DNA of 64,000 bases from Chloroflexota bacterium (GCA_030607875.1 JAUWJD010000008.1:32968-96967), one strand, 5' to 3'; counted from the stretch's first letter, positions 1 to 8,544 are shown. Program-made: numbers and translations. Notes: generated from the sequence alone by a model not told the origin.

Positions 1-695
1 GGCGGCAAGCTGTTTACTGGTGACGGTCTTGGAACTGGTCGTGGGCAAGTCTCCAGCGGTGTACGGCTGATGGGTAACTGGGTGAGTAGGGACGATGCAC
101 TCTTGTGAAAAATGGGTTCGTTTGCCGAAAAAAGGGAAGACGGATTGTGCGTAGTGGGTGGTGGCGGCGAACGGGATTGTGGTTGGTTTGCTGCAAGTTG
201 TCATAGGTGGGAGTATAGCACAGATGTTCTATTTGGTCAAATGACGGGTGCTGGTGGGCAGGGCTGCTGCAAAGTCTGGTTGGATCCATCATGTTCAGCG
301 GCAGTTGCCTCGCTCCGCTTCGCTTCGGGGACTTCCCTGCCTGACTGATGGCAGGACTGCGCCTTCGGTCGCACTGCCGCGGCTCCTGGTGATGCTACGC
401 TGCTGGTGCCAAGGGGTGTAGAGACCACGCCGCAGTACAACTGCGGGAGAACGTAGAGAAGTTGGGCGACTCTGCAACAGCCGTGTGCTGGAGGGGCCAG
501 GGGTGGTGGGGGAGCCGCCGAGTGGGGGAGCCGCCGAGAAGAGAGCGAGGATTGGAAATCCCCGCCTGAAACTGACAAGTGCCTCGCTCCTTCGGTCGCG
601 AGACGCGACCCGCAGGCACTGCCGCGAAGCGGCTTTCTTAGCCCCTGCGGAGGCTTCCTGCAGGATGCGTTTAGCGATGTATCTCAAGGAGGAGA
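1..695. other. GC-rich non-coding region with many hairpins
   Basis: I see no credible gene here: the open frames have no ribosome-binding site and no recognisable protein. From about 300 to 640 the DNA is rich in short stems: CCTGCC/GGCAGG (336-341/350-355), CCGCAGT/ACTGCGG with a 3-base loop (430-436/440-446), and GTGCCT/AGGCAC (579-584/614-619) enclosing TCGCG/CGCGA (596-600/604-608). A 16-bp unit ending GAGCCGCCGAG occurs twice in tandem around 508-540. The motif TGCCTCGCTCC occurs near both 305 and 581. This could be a structured RNA or the edge of a mobile element lying left of the window; I cannot name it. Confidence 0.4.
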
Positions 696-944
696 ATGAA
701 GGTATCGAGGAAGCAACGTGAAGTGCTGGAAGCACTGGCAGACGGCGCGGTGTTATGGAAGGGGATCACGGGTTGCCACGTTGCAGTTTCCGGTGACGTG
801 GATTGGGCTACCTTTGATCACATGGTGTAGCAGGGGTTGATTGAAAGGGATGCCGCCAGGCCATTGGAGCTCTTCAAACAAACATTCGTGATCACCGATG
901 CTGGGCGCGAAGCCCTTGAGAGGCACACACATGAGGTCTATTGA
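696..944 (+). pseudogene. small winged-helix-like protein interrupted by an in-frame amber codon
   Basis: An ATG at 696 follows a strong Shine-Dalgarno (AAGGAGGAG, 686-694). The frame runs to TGA at 942-944, 82 sense codons plus one internal TAG at 828-830. The translated start MKVSRKQREVLEALADGA and the C-terminal part ending FVITDAGREALERH read like the two ends of a small winged-helix or MarR/phage-type DNA-binding protein, in which LIERD...FVITDAGREAL would be the wing. The stop sits between the predicted recognition helix and the wing. Seen: intact frame on both sides of the TAG. Inferred: a single-base nonsense mutation (for example CAG to TAG), so a recent pseudogene; amber readthrough is less likely. 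It ends 13 bp from the convergent AbiJ-like gene. Confidence 0.5.
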
Positions 945-956
945 AGGCGGAAGCCG

Positions 957-1784
957 TCAGAGCAGTTCCAGAGGCTGTACTGACTTCGCTGTCAGGTAGT
1001 TGACGAAGGCTGAACAGGCAACCAGCATAAACAGCGCGTCCTCGACACCCAGATCGGGTTCGTCCATTAAACAATGACGTATGCCGTCGGCGTCACTGGT
1101 CCACCCATATAGCTTGATGAACGCCTCCTTCAAGGCAGGATGCAGCCTCATCTTGCCTGCGCGTTCTATTGCCCCTAGAGCCGATTTGAGGGTCCGCGCT
1201 TTCTTGCCACCCTCGATCACATTGCAGACTGCCTCCACGGCACTTATTGCTTCTTTTATGCAGTTCCTGTAGTCGGGGGACTCCTTGTGTGCGAGTAGAT
1301 CCAGTGCAGTCTGCAAGTGAATGCGGACAGGCTTGAAGGGTGTATCAAGTGCCTTCTCTACCTCAGCAATCTCGGTCTCCGAGGTTGTCGGCACGATCCT
1401 GTTTCCAACGAAGCGGTAGGCGGCCAATTCACCCTCGAGAGCGTCGTTGCAGTCCGAAATGAAGAGCATCTTCCCAACGTCGTCTGGGAACTCGGCTACC
1501 ACAAACTCAAGGAAGTCATAGACCTGATACCAAGCACAGTCATAGAAGTATTGCTTGATGCTGGCCACCGCTGTTTCGAAGTCATAGTCATCCAGGAGCC
1601 AATTGAGGTGGTAAGTCCACAGGTTCCTTACAAGTGTCAGGGTATCCGTGTACCTTTTGCGGAAGAAGTCCCAGCAAAAGCGGGTCAGGCCGTTCCATAG
1701 CCTGTTGCGCAGCCCAGCGTCTACTTCGTCCAGCTGGAGAATCTTTCTGGGCCCAAGACCGTGTCTCTCAGAGAATAGTTCCAC
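957..1784 (-). CDS. AbiJ-like abortive-infection protein (AbiJ N-terminal domain 4 type)
   Basis: 275 residues. The N-terminus (LFSERHG, then LQLDEVD and LRNRLWNGL within the first 35 residues) matches my memory of the AbiJ_N4 domain that heads many abortive-infection proteins. The C-terminal half (about 160-265) is helical with an ETEIAEVEKAL segment and ALDLLAHKESPDYRNCIKEAISAVE, reminiscent of HEPN-like or AbiJ C-terminal regions; no RxxxxH HEPN catalytic motif is evident. A GTG start at 1784 is preceded by GAAGGGGTG at suitable spacing. It lies downstream of the RecQ/DUF488 operon on the same strand but 415 bp away, so probably has its own promoter. AbiJ proteins are linked to phage defence; activity here is inferred from the domain match only. 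Confidence 0.65.
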   Translation of the reverse strand: MELFSERHGLGPRKILQLDEVDAGLRNRLWNGLTRFCWDFFRKRYTDTLTLVRNLWTYHLNWLLDDYDFETAVASIKQYFYDCAWYQVYDFLEFVVAEFPDDVGKMLFISDCNDALEGELAAYRFVGNRIVPTTSETEIAEVEKALDTPFKPVRIHLQTALDLLAHKESPDYRNCIKEAISAVEAVCNVIEGGKKARTLKSALGAIERAGKMRLHPALKEAFIKLYGWTSDADGIRHCLMDEPDLGVEDALFMLVACSAFVNYLTAKSVQPLELL

Positions 1785-2199
1785 AATAGCACCCCTTCAG
1801 AAGTTATGGTGGCATGTCCACTGGAGCGAGTGTGCAAGAGAAAAGCTCTCCAGCGACTTGCAGTGGACGAGCTCGTAAGCCAGAATATGTCTGCTACGGT
1901 GGTCACTGCACCGTGGCCGTGCCCTGCACCGTGTGCGCGGTGGCAGGGCTTCCCTTGCGGTACTATGCCACAGAGTCTGCGTTGTGTCAAGGCGGCGCTG
2001 TGCGTGACTGATAAACCCGGCTTCTGGCAGAAACTGAGCGCGTGATGTCCGAAAGCGCTCCAACCCATCATGCCCGCTTAGCACAGGTTGATATCTGGGA
2101 AAAGCAAGAAACTCCGTTTCAAGCAAAGAGTCCCTGCAAGAATTCCCCTGGCGTCTGAATCACCAAAGGACTCGCTGCCAGATGGGGAATCTGATCTGC
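1785..2199. other. intergenic, no gene seen
   Basis: 415 bp between the AbiJ-like gene and the end of the RecQ operon. Several overlapping open frames on both strands have no ribosome-binding site or recognisable sequence. The ribosome-binding site of the AbiJ-like gene lies at about 1789-1798 on the minus strand. I saw no clear terminator. Confidence 0.4.
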
Positions 2200-5100
2200 C
2201 TATGACTTCTCACGTTCCCCTACCAAAACCAGCAGCTCCGCCCCGTACTTCTCAAGCCTTCGGGGGCCCATGCCTTTGATGGCGAGCAGTTCACTGTCGC
2301 TGCGAGGGCGCGCAGCAGCAATGTTGCGCAGCAACGAATTGTGGGCAATCACAAAGGCCGGCACACTCGCCTCGCGAGCCTTCTCCAGCCGCCAGGCACG
2401 GAGGCGTTGGAAGAGGGGATCGTCTTCGGGGACCATGGCGACGTCCACCGGCACGTCTACACTTCTCTTCTTCCACCTGGTCTTTGATCGCACTGCTGAC
2501 CGCTCAGGTTTCGTCGTCACTGCTTGCAGCACAGAGGAATCGGCCAGTGCTCGTCGGCCCGCGGGCGTGAGTTGAAGCATCACGCCACCGTGCTGCAGTT
2601 GGCGTTTCTCCAAGAGATTGGCCTCGAGCAGGCGTGCAATCATGTGTCCGATCGCCGTCCCTGAACGGAAGGCCAATGCCCCAAAACCCCGTTCATCCTG
2701 AGCGGCCTCGGGAGCTCTGGGCTGTCCACGCAAGATGTAAATCAGATTGCGCTGACCCCAGCCGTGAGCCGCAGCTTGCAGAATCGTCTGCAATTGTGTG
2801 CGTTCGTCCGGCAATTCGACGGGTGCGAGTTCAGCCTTCGAGGGCAGGCAGTTGTCGCAAGACCTGCATTCTGTGATCATCCGTCCGCCGAGGTAGGCGC
2901 TGATGTGCCCATGCCGGCAGCGCTTTGTATTTGCATAGGCCACAATTTCGGCCACGCGCTGTCCCTGAATCTGTTCGTACTGATCCAACAAGATGCGCAT
3001 CCGTTGGCGAGCATCTTTGGGGGCTGGCAGTATTTCCAACAGAGCGTCGCGAGCCGAAGCCCGGTAGTCCAGGAAGCCTGCTTCGGCCCAGGTTAGGACA
3101 CGCCGCTCGACGTCCCTTACATCGAGACCCGCTTCCTGTGCCACCTCGAGCAGATCACGCGCTACCGGCTGTCGGAGTTGCAGACGCGCCGCACGGCAAA
3201 ATGCTGCCAGGTCCGGTTCAGCATTCGATGGGGCACGCTTCAGCCGCAGCGTCGCTGTTCGAGGCACGTCTTGCCAACGTCGCAGCAGTCCAACTTGCTG
3301 CAATATGCTGATGGCCACCCGTACCGGCGTGCCCTCGGCCTGGAGATCACGCCGCAGGTCGTCAATGGCCACTCGTCCAAGCGGACGTCCTTGCAGGAGG
3401 TGCCTTTTCACCGCCGTGTAGATGTCGCGCAGGAAATCCTCTGGCAGCATATCCTGTCGAGCATGCCTGGTCAGCGTGGCGCGATCGGAGGAAGCATACA
3501 TCAGCACGCAGCGTGCGGGCAAGCCATCACGTCCGGCGCGTCCTGCCTCTTGATAGTACGCCTCCAACGACGGCGGCGGGCCATAGTGGACGATGAAGCG
3601 GATGTCGGACTTGTCAATGCCCATGCCAAAGGCAACCGTGGCCACGACGACCCGCACACCACTACTCATGAACTGGTCCTGCACGCCAGCTCGATCGTCA
3701 ATGCCAGCGTGGTAGTGAATGGCGGAGACTCCCTGGCAGCGCAGCAATTCGGCCAGCGTCCCGCATCGCGCGCGGGTGCCGGCGTAGATGATCCCCGATC
3801 CAGGCTCAGAGCAGCAGAAGGACAGCAGGTAGCGCAGCTTTTCATCTGCGTTGCGCGCGTGGAAGACTTCAAGACGCAGGTTGGGTCGCATTACCTCACC
3901 GCTGATGACGCGCATCTCTCCCAGGCGCTGCAGGATATCCCGGCGCACACGCGGGGCTGCGGTAGCAGTCATGCCCAGCAGGGGAGGATCGCCGAGGGCA
4001 TGGCGTGCCTCGGCAAGGTACAGATAGTCAGGCCGGAAATCGTGGCCCCACATGCTGACGCAATGCACTTCGTCGATGACCAGGCGGTTAACACCTGCCT
4101 GACGCAGAGCATGCAGGAATGGTGGTTGGCGCAAGCGCTCAGGGGCCGCATAGATCAGCCGGTAGCGGCCGGCAGTGAGTCGGCGCAGACGACGGCTCCG
4201 TTCGTCACCACCCAGCAAACTGTTGATGTTCGTCGCCAGATGATTTGCCTGATCCGGCAGCTTGTCCACTTGATCCTTCATCAGGGCGATCAGCGGGGAG
4301 ATCACCAGCGTGGTTCCCGACTCGGCCAGCAGTGCTGGCAGTTGATAACACAAGGACTTGCCACCGCCAGTAGGGAGAACTGCAAGAACATCCTCGCCTT
4401 GCATGGTACAAGCCATGATCTCGGCCTGACCAGGCCAAAGGCTTTCGAAGCCAAAGAGGCGCCTGGCAGCTTCCATCAATTCGCCCCGTTCTTGCGCCGA
4501 CACCGGGACCGCCTCGAAGGAGTCGATCTGCCCGGCAGAGCCTAGCGCGACTTGAGGTGCTCGTACCAGGTCAGGCGTGGCTTCTTGTTCCACGGGTCGC
4601 GGAGGGTGCCCGCCAAGCTCAAGCGTGATTGCTTGCTGGAGGTTTGCCAATTCGGCAGTATGGCGTGCGGCCAGTTCTTCGTCGACGTCCGCAACGCGGT
4701 TCACTTCTCTGCTAGCCTGAAAGTACTCACGCAGCCGCCGCAAGTAAGATACAAGCAGAGGGCTTTCTGCCGTGGCCGACTCCTGCAGACGCACGGCGTA
4801 GGCACTGGCCGTGACCCAGTCGCCCTTGGCCTGGTATACAGCCATCATACCCAGGAGACACGCCCGGCTGCCAGGAACCATATCGCTCGCGCGGTGATAC
4901 GCCGCCAGGGCAGCCTGCAGATCGCCAGCAGCCAGCCGGACCTCACCCAGAAAGCACCAGGCCATACTGCTTTCTTGCGACTCGTTGACCAGCGCTTTCG
5001 CTGTCGCCTGGGCATCTTGCAGGTCGTGCTGTGCCAGGCGGATACGCGCGGCCAGTATGCGCGAACGGATGGAGGCACTCCGTTCGTGCCGTTGGCACAT

Positions 5101-5328
5101 AGTTTTCCAAGCCTGGTCCAGCAAGCCGTCCGCCAGCAACATCTCGGCTCGTGCGTCCAGCAGTGACAGCAACGGCCGTTTCGCCAACAGTTCATTCAAG
5201 CAGGCATCCAGCGCAGCATGATGCTTCCAACGCAGGAGACAGCGTATCAGCCGGTCGCGCAAGCGAGGGGAGAGACCCAGGGTGTCCTCTGGAGCCAGTC
5301 CCAGTTCGTGTAGAATGTCCATCGGCAC
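2200..5328 (-). CDS. recQ: RecQ-family ATP-dependent DNA helicase with N-terminal TPR-like extension
   Basis: 1042 residues, against about 600 for typical RecQ. Residues 1-240 form helical pairs (DQAWKTMCQRH, AAYHRASDMVPGSRACLLG) resembling tetratricopeptide repeats. The helicase core starts near 285: Walker A PTGGGKS at 319-325, DEVH box at 419-422, motif VI QEAGRAGRDG near 593-602. The RecQ-C zinc site is C804, C821, C824 and C827. A C-terminal HRDC-like domain covers about 968-1042 (FVIAHNSLLRNIA, LLAIKGMGPRRLEKYG). The GTG start at 5328 has GAGGAGG seven bases upstream. It is last in a minus-strand operon with a dual-OB protein and two DUF488 proteins. Family knowledge: 3'-5' unwinding in recombination and repair. 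The TPR-like part may dock partner proteins. Confidence 0.9.
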   Translation of the reverse strand: MPMDILHELGLAPEDTLGLSPRLRDRLIRCLLRWKHHAALDACLNELLAKRPLLSLLDARAEMLLADGLLDQAWKTMCQRHERSASIRSRILAARIRLAQHDLQDAQATAKALVNESQESSMAWCFLGEVRLAAGDLQAALAAYHRASDMVPGSRACLLGMMAVYQAKGDWVTASAYAVRLQESATAESPLLVSYLRRLREYFQASREVNRVADVDEELAARHTAELANLQQAITLELGGHPPRPVEQEATPDLVRAPQVALGSAGQIDSFEAVPVSAQERGELMEAARRLFGFESLWPGQAEIMACTMQGEDVLAVLPTGGGKSLCYQLPALLAESGTTLVISPLIALMKDQVDKLPDQANHLATNINSLLGGDERSRRLRRLTAGRYRLIYAAPERLRQPPFLHALRQAGVNRLVIDEVHCVSMWGHDFRPDYLYLAEARHALGDPPLLGMTATAAPRVRRDILQRLGEMRVISGEVMRPNLRLEVFHARNADEKLRYLLSFCCSEPGSGIIYAGTRARCGTLAELLRCQGVSAIHYHAGIDDRAGVQDQFMSSGVRVVVATVAFGMGIDKSDIRFIVHYGPPPSLEAYYQEAGRAGRDGLPARCVLMYASSDRATLTRHARQDMLPEDFLRDIYTAVKRHLLQGRPLGRVAIDDLRRDLQAEGTPVRVAISILQQVGLLRRWQDVPRTATLRLKRAPSNAEPDLAAFCRAARLQLRQPVARDLLEVAQEAGLDVRDVERRVLTWAEAGFLDYRASARDALLEILPAPKDARQRMRILLDQYEQIQGQRVAEIVAYANTKRCRHGHISAYLGGRMITECRSCDNCLPSKAELAPVELPDERTQLQTILQAAAHGWGQRNLIYILRGQPRAPEAAQDERGFGALAFRSGTAIGHMIARLLEANLLEKRQLQHGGVMLQLTPAGRRALADSSVLQAVTTKPERSAVRSKTRWKKRSVDVPVDVAMVPEDDPLFQRLRAWRLEKAREASVPAFVIAHNSLLRNIAAARPRSDSELLAIKGMGPRRLEKYGAELLVLVGEREKS

Positions 5329-5351
5329 GGCGGAACCTCCTCAGCGAGAAC

Positions 5352-6077
5352 CTATGGGTTGTTATAGTCTATTTCCACCTCATAATCGGGCACCATGTGC
5401 ACACCGATGACCATCAACCAGTAGCGGCCCTGGTATCCACGGCTCAGCCCCAGCGTCAGGTAGACGTCCGTGGCCTGCAAGCGCTCGGACAGTTCAGAGC
5501 CCGTGAGGGCAAGCTGGCCTGGAAAATGTCGCAGCCATGCTCGTCCCAGAGCACGCCACTTGAGGTCGGTCACAGGGATGCCTCGCTGAGAGTTGGCACG
5601 TGCGTGCCTGAGGTTGCCCAGGTGGAACCCCAGACGCGCTTCGTACTTCCCGGACAGGGGATCCAGGGAAAAACGAGCCCAAACTTGATCCGGCCGTATC
5701 AGACAGAGCGAACGGGTTTGATGGGCCAGCACGTCTTCCGGGGCGAGGTCCAGGTGAGTGGCGAAGAAACGGGCGCGCCGTTCGCCCTCCAGCCGACGCA
5801 GCAACCGGGGGCGGTGGTAGATAAAGTCGGTGATCACGTCTTCGGTGTGCGGCGGCTCTGGGCAAGGCTTCTTGATCTCCAACTCCACCACGTCGCCGCA
5901 CTGCACCACACGGCCCGTGGCATCGGTCATGTCGCCCAGCAGCACGTTCCCATATTCCTTGGCCGGGCGCACCCAGCGCAATCGGCTGACCGGATCGGTC
6001 TCGGTGGTGAATCCGGCCGTACAAATGCCGCTGCGCATGTAGGTCATGGCCAGGATCAGGACTTCCTCTGTGGGCAT
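5352..6077 (-). CDS. dual OB-fold domain protein (putative)
   Basis: 241 residues from the ATG at 6077, chosen over the upstream ATG at 6101 because GGAGGAG lies 6 bases before it. The sequence begins MPTEEVLILAMTYMRSGICT and has VSRLRWVRP...GNVLLGDMTDATGRVVQCGDVVELEI, then a second beta-rich half. This agrees with what I remember of proteins annotated as dual OB-containing. No catalytic motif is evident; OB folds usually bind nucleic acid. It sits between DUF488 (51 bp upstream) and RecQ (23 bp downstream), so co-transcription is likely. The domain name is from memory and should be tested by profile search. Confidence 0.55.
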   Translation of the reverse strand: MPTEEVLILAMTYMRSGICTAGFTTETDPVSRLRWVRPAKEYGNVLLGDMTDATGRVVQCGDVVELEIKKPCPEPPHTEDVITDFIYHRPRLLRRLEGERRARFFATHLDLAPEDVLAHQTRSLCLIRPDQVWARFSLDPLSGKYEARLGFHLGNLRHARANSQRGIPVTDLKWRALGRAWLRHFPGQLALTGSELSERLQATDVYLTLGLSRGYQGRYWLMVIGVHMVPDYEVEIDYNNP

Positions 6078-6127
6078 GACGCGCTCCTCCGCTGCATTCA
6101 CACATTGCGCATGTAGATGGGTCTAAG

Positions 6128-6568
6128 TCACAAGTGTACGATAGTCAGATTGGGTATATGGGCTGTCCAGTGTTCGGCGACCAGGCGGCGATGGCAATGT
6201 TCGGGGCTGGCTTCACGGCACAGCAAGCAAGGAGCATGGTAGCGAGTCAGAATCTCATGTCCCACTGTTTCTGCCTGCCTCACAGCCAGCAACATTGCGA
6301 AACGGTCCTCGTAGACTGACCAGTCCTGATCATCCTTGTACCCATCGAGGATCTCGGCTGTGGGTGCCAGTTCTGGGCGATGCTCGTAAGCGATGGCAAA
6401 GCCCTCATGCAGCAGGAATGCCAAGTTATCGCGCTTGGTGTAACCAGCCAGTTGGGAGGTATTGCGCAGGCGGATGTCAATGACAGCATCGATTCCTGCC
6501 TTCTGTAGCAGATGGATGAACTCGGATAAGGGACGGCGTTCGTAGCCGATGGTGTACAAGGTAGGCAC
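6128..6568 (-). CDS. DUF488 family protein (second copy)
   Basis: 146 residues. The frame extends to an ATG at 6622, but a GTG at 6568 with GGAGG 5 bases upstream fits better: it gives the family start VPTLYTIGYERRP and removes a 41-bp overlap with the gene before it. DUF488 landmarks: TIGYERRPLSEF at the start, AVIDIRLRN (the usual VVDVR strand) and a C-terminal CLLCREASPEHCHRRLVAEH with the conserved Cys and CHR. Function is unknown in general; members sit near DNA-repair and modification genes. It is 13 bp after the first DUF488 gene and differs from it well beyond a recent duplication. Confidence 0.85.
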   Translation of the reverse strand: MPTLYTIGYERRPLSEFIHLLQKAGIDAVIDIRLRNTSQLAGYTKRDNLAFLLHEGFAIAYEHRPELAPTAEILDGYKDDQDWSVYEDRFAMLLAVRQAETVGHEILTRYHAPCLLCREASPEHCHRRLVAEHWTAHIPNLTIVHL

Positions 6569-6581
6569 GGATACCTCCAGA

Positions 6582-7100
6582 TCAAAGCAGAGTGAGTTGC
6601 TGCGGTTCCGGCTTCGCTTCAACTACCGCCCCGTCCGGACGGATGTGGAACACGCGAGCTCCCTGGTCCAACAAGGTTGGTGTGATCCACTTGCTGCGGT
6701 GACACTTGTGATAATCGCCCTCGCTGCACATGATGGCCAGCTGCTCCGCTGCCGCCAGTTGGAGAAGCTGTTCGATGCCGGCCTGGTAGGAAGCACTCTG
6801 GGCCAGACGCTCATAGTTGGGATGCTCTTCACCGGGATCATAGAGGGCACGCTCAGCAGGGCGTCCACCGAGGGAATCCCCCATAAAGACGTAGCGCACG
6901 CCAGCCGCCTCGAGGTCACGAGCCAGATTCTCGCGGTTGAACTGCGGCACCCACTGGCTGTACGGCTGGCTGCGCACATCCACTACCACGGCGATCTCGT
7001 GTCGGCGCAGCAGGTCAAGAAATTCCTCGCTCGTATGATCACTGTGGCCGATGGAGTGAAGCTGCACTTTAGTCACCGTTTCACTTTTGATTTCGCTCAT
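6582..7100 (-). CDS. DUF488 family protein (first gene of operon)
   Basis: 172 residues from ATG 7100. An upstream ATG at 7139 overlaps the likely -10 box, so would lie before the transcription start; the ATG at 7100 has GAAGGTAG upstream. DUF488 features: LHSIGHSDHTSEEFLDLL, VVVDVRSQPYSQWVPQFN, GGRPAERALYD and IMCSEGDYHKCHRSKWI with the conserved C...CHR. This copy is closer to the classic family form than its downstream neighbour. It leads a four-gene operon ending in RecQ. Role inferred only from context: nucleic-acid repair or defence. Confidence 0.85.
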   Translation of the reverse strand: MSEIKSETVTKVQLHSIGHSDHTSEEFLDLLRRHEIAVVVDVRSQPYSQWVPQFNRENLARDLEAAGVRYVFMGDSLGGRPAERALYDPGEEHPNYERLAQSASYQAGIEQLLQLAAAEQLAIMCSEGDYHKCHRSKWITPTLLDQGARVFHIRPDGAVVEAKPEPQQLTLL

Positions 7101-7139
7101 ATCTACCTTCGCAATGTCCCATCCCCTGCGCTTGCTCAT

Positions 7140-7168
7140 ATTCTACCGACAAAGCCAACAAAGCCCAA
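7140..7168 (-). promoter_or_regulatory. likely sigma70-type promoter of the DUF488-RecQ operon
   Basis: On the minus strand TTGGGC (7163-7168), a 17-bp spacer and TAGAAT (7140-7145). Transcription would start near 7133, which argues for the ATG at 7100 as the first start codon. Confidence 0.45.
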
Positions 7169-7179
7169 GTATGCGTCAA

Positions 7180-7210
7180 GATGCGTGGCACCGCTGAGGT
7201 GCCACGCATC
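7180..7210. repeat. perfect 13-bp inverted repeat between divergent promoters
   Basis: GATGCGTGGCACC (7180-7192), a 5-base loop GCTGA, then GGTGCCACGCATC (7198-7210). There is no T-tract on either side, so it is not a plain intrinsic terminator. It lies between the minus-strand DUF488 promoter and the tyrS promoter and could insulate them or be a REP-like element. Confidence 0.6.
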
Positions 7211-7238
7211 TGGTCCACCTACTTTAGAAACCACACCT

Positions 7239-7266
7239 TTGGGATTGCCCAGCTCCTAGGTATAAT
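7239..7266 (+). promoter_or_regulatory. tyrS promoter
   Basis: TTGGGA (7239-7244), 16-bp spacer, TATAAT (7261-7266). Expected start near 7273, leaving a roughly 23-base leader with AAGGATG before the tyrS ATG at 7296. Confidence 0.6.
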
Positions 7267-7284
7267 AGTGTCATACTACACTAT
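7265..7284. promoter_or_regulatory. operator-like palindrome on the tyrS start site
   Basis: ATAGTGT (7265-7271), 6-base spacer, ACACTAT (7278-7284). The 7-bp arms overlap the end of the -10 box and the expected transcription start, the usual place for a repressor site. No regulator gene is adjacent and I do not recognise the site. Confidence 0.4.
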
Positions 7285-7295
7285 AAGGATGAGCC

Positions 7296-8489
7296 ATGGA
7301 TACCATTGATCGTATCTTTGACCGTACCGTAGCTGAAGTCATCGTCAGGGAGGAGCTGGAGCAGAAACTGCGCTCTGGTCGCAAGCTGCGCCTGAAGCTA
7401 GGCCTGGACCCCAGCAAGCCCAACCTGCACATCGGCCATGCCATCGGCCTGCGCAAGCTGAGGCAGTTCCAGGAACTGGGACACCAAATAGTGCTCATCG
7501 TCGGCGACTGGACCGCCCGCATCGGTGATCCCAGCGGACGCGATGCGAGCCGGACGATGCTCAGCGCCGAGGAAGTGCAGCGCAACGCCGAGACCTACAT
7601 GCAGCAGTTCAACATCGTAGTGGATCGCTCGCGCACCAAAGTGCGTTGGCAAAGCGAATGGTTTGGCAAGTTCACCCTGACCGACGTCTTTGACCTCACC
7701 AGCCGCTTCACCATGGCGCAGATGATGGCCCACGAGACCTTCCGCAAGCGTTGGGAAGAGGGTCGTCCATTGACGCTGATGGAGTTGATGTATCCAGCAC
7801 TGCAAGCCTACGACTCGGTAGCCATCGAGGCAGACATCGAGTTCGGCGGCATGGATCAGAAATTCAACATCCTGGCCGGACGAGACCTGCAATCCAGCCT
7901 GGGCCTGCCTCCTCAGGACGTGTTCCTGGTGCCACTTCTGCCGGGGACAGATGGGCGCAAGATGAGCAAGAGCTTTGGCAACACCATCGACCTGACGGAC
8001 CCGCCAGACCAGATGTACGGCAAGGCCATGTCCATCAGCGATGCTATGCTCGACGAATACCTCACCCTGGTCAGCGAGATAGCGGATGCTGAGCTGGAGG
8101 AGATACGGCACGAGCTGGCACGGGGCACCGTCAACCCGCGCGATGTCAAGATGCGCCTGGCTCACGATATCGTGCGGCAGTTCCATGGCGAGAAAGCAGC
8201 GCGCGAGGCAGAGGCAGAGTTCGTACGCGTCTTTCAGCAACGTGAACTGCCCAGTGAAATCCCCGTTTACGAATGCAAAGATGACCAGCCCATAGCCATC
8301 ATCAAGTTGCTGGTGGGCGCAGGACTGGCCAAGAGCACCAGTGAGGCACGGCGGCTGATCACACAAGGCGGCGTGCGGGTGAACGACGAAAAAGTGCAGG
8401 ACATCTCGGCCGTGATCGAGCCTCGAGACGGAACCATCGTGCGGGTCGGCAGGCGCAGGTTTGTGGAGATCAAGCGCCGTGATCAGTAG
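7296..8489 (+). CDS. tyrS: tyrosyl-tRNA synthetase
   Basis: 397 residues, class I aminoacyl-tRNA synthetase charging tRNA-Tyr in the cytosol. HIGH signature at 45-48 (KPNLHIGHAIG), KMSKS at 222-226 and a C-terminal S4 RNA-binding domain (about 330-395, with KSTSEARRLITQGGVRVN). The HIGH and KMSKS forms and the VGDWTARIGDPSGR segment fit the second bacterial TyrRS clade (TyrZ-like) rather than the E. coli TyrS clade. Full length. Monocistronic: own promoter upstream and an intrinsic terminator right after. No T-box is visible; the leader is too short. Confidence 0.93.
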   Translation: MDTIDRIFDRTVAEVIVREELEQKLRSGRKLRLKLGLDPSKPNLHIGHAIGLRKLRQFQELGHQIVLIVGDWTARIGDPSGRDASRTMLSAEEVQRNAETYMQQFNIVVDRSRTKVRWQSEWFGKFTLTDVFDLTSRFTMAQMMAHETFRKRWEEGRPLTLMELMYPALQAYDSVAIEADIEFGGMDQKFNILAGRDLQSSLGLPPQDVFLVPLLPGTDGRKMSKSFGNTIDLTDPPDQMYGKAMSISDAMLDEYLTLVSEIADAELEEIRHELARGTVNPRDVKMRLAHDIVRQFHGEKAAREAEAEFVRVFQQRELPSEIPVYECKDDQPIAIIKLLVGAGLAKSTSEARRLITQGGVRVNDEKVQDISAVIEPRDGTIVRVGRRRFVEIKRRDQ

Positions 8490-8513
8490 CGAAGCACTTG
8501 CAGAAAACCAGAG

Positions 8514-8544
8514 CCCCGGTGCTGGTGGACACCGGGGTTTTCTC
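8514..8544 (+). terminator. intrinsic terminator after tyrS
   Basis: CCCCGGTG (8514-8521), 8-base loop, CACCGGGG (8530-8537), then TTTTCTC. The stem is perfect and the T-run is on the plus strand, 24 bp after the tyrS stop. Confidence 0.85.

Noticed and set aside
3178..4545. Long plus-strand open frame (455 codons) inside recQ
   Set aside because: It lies fully antisense to recQ, which has all helicase motifs; the translation has no domain and no ribosome site.
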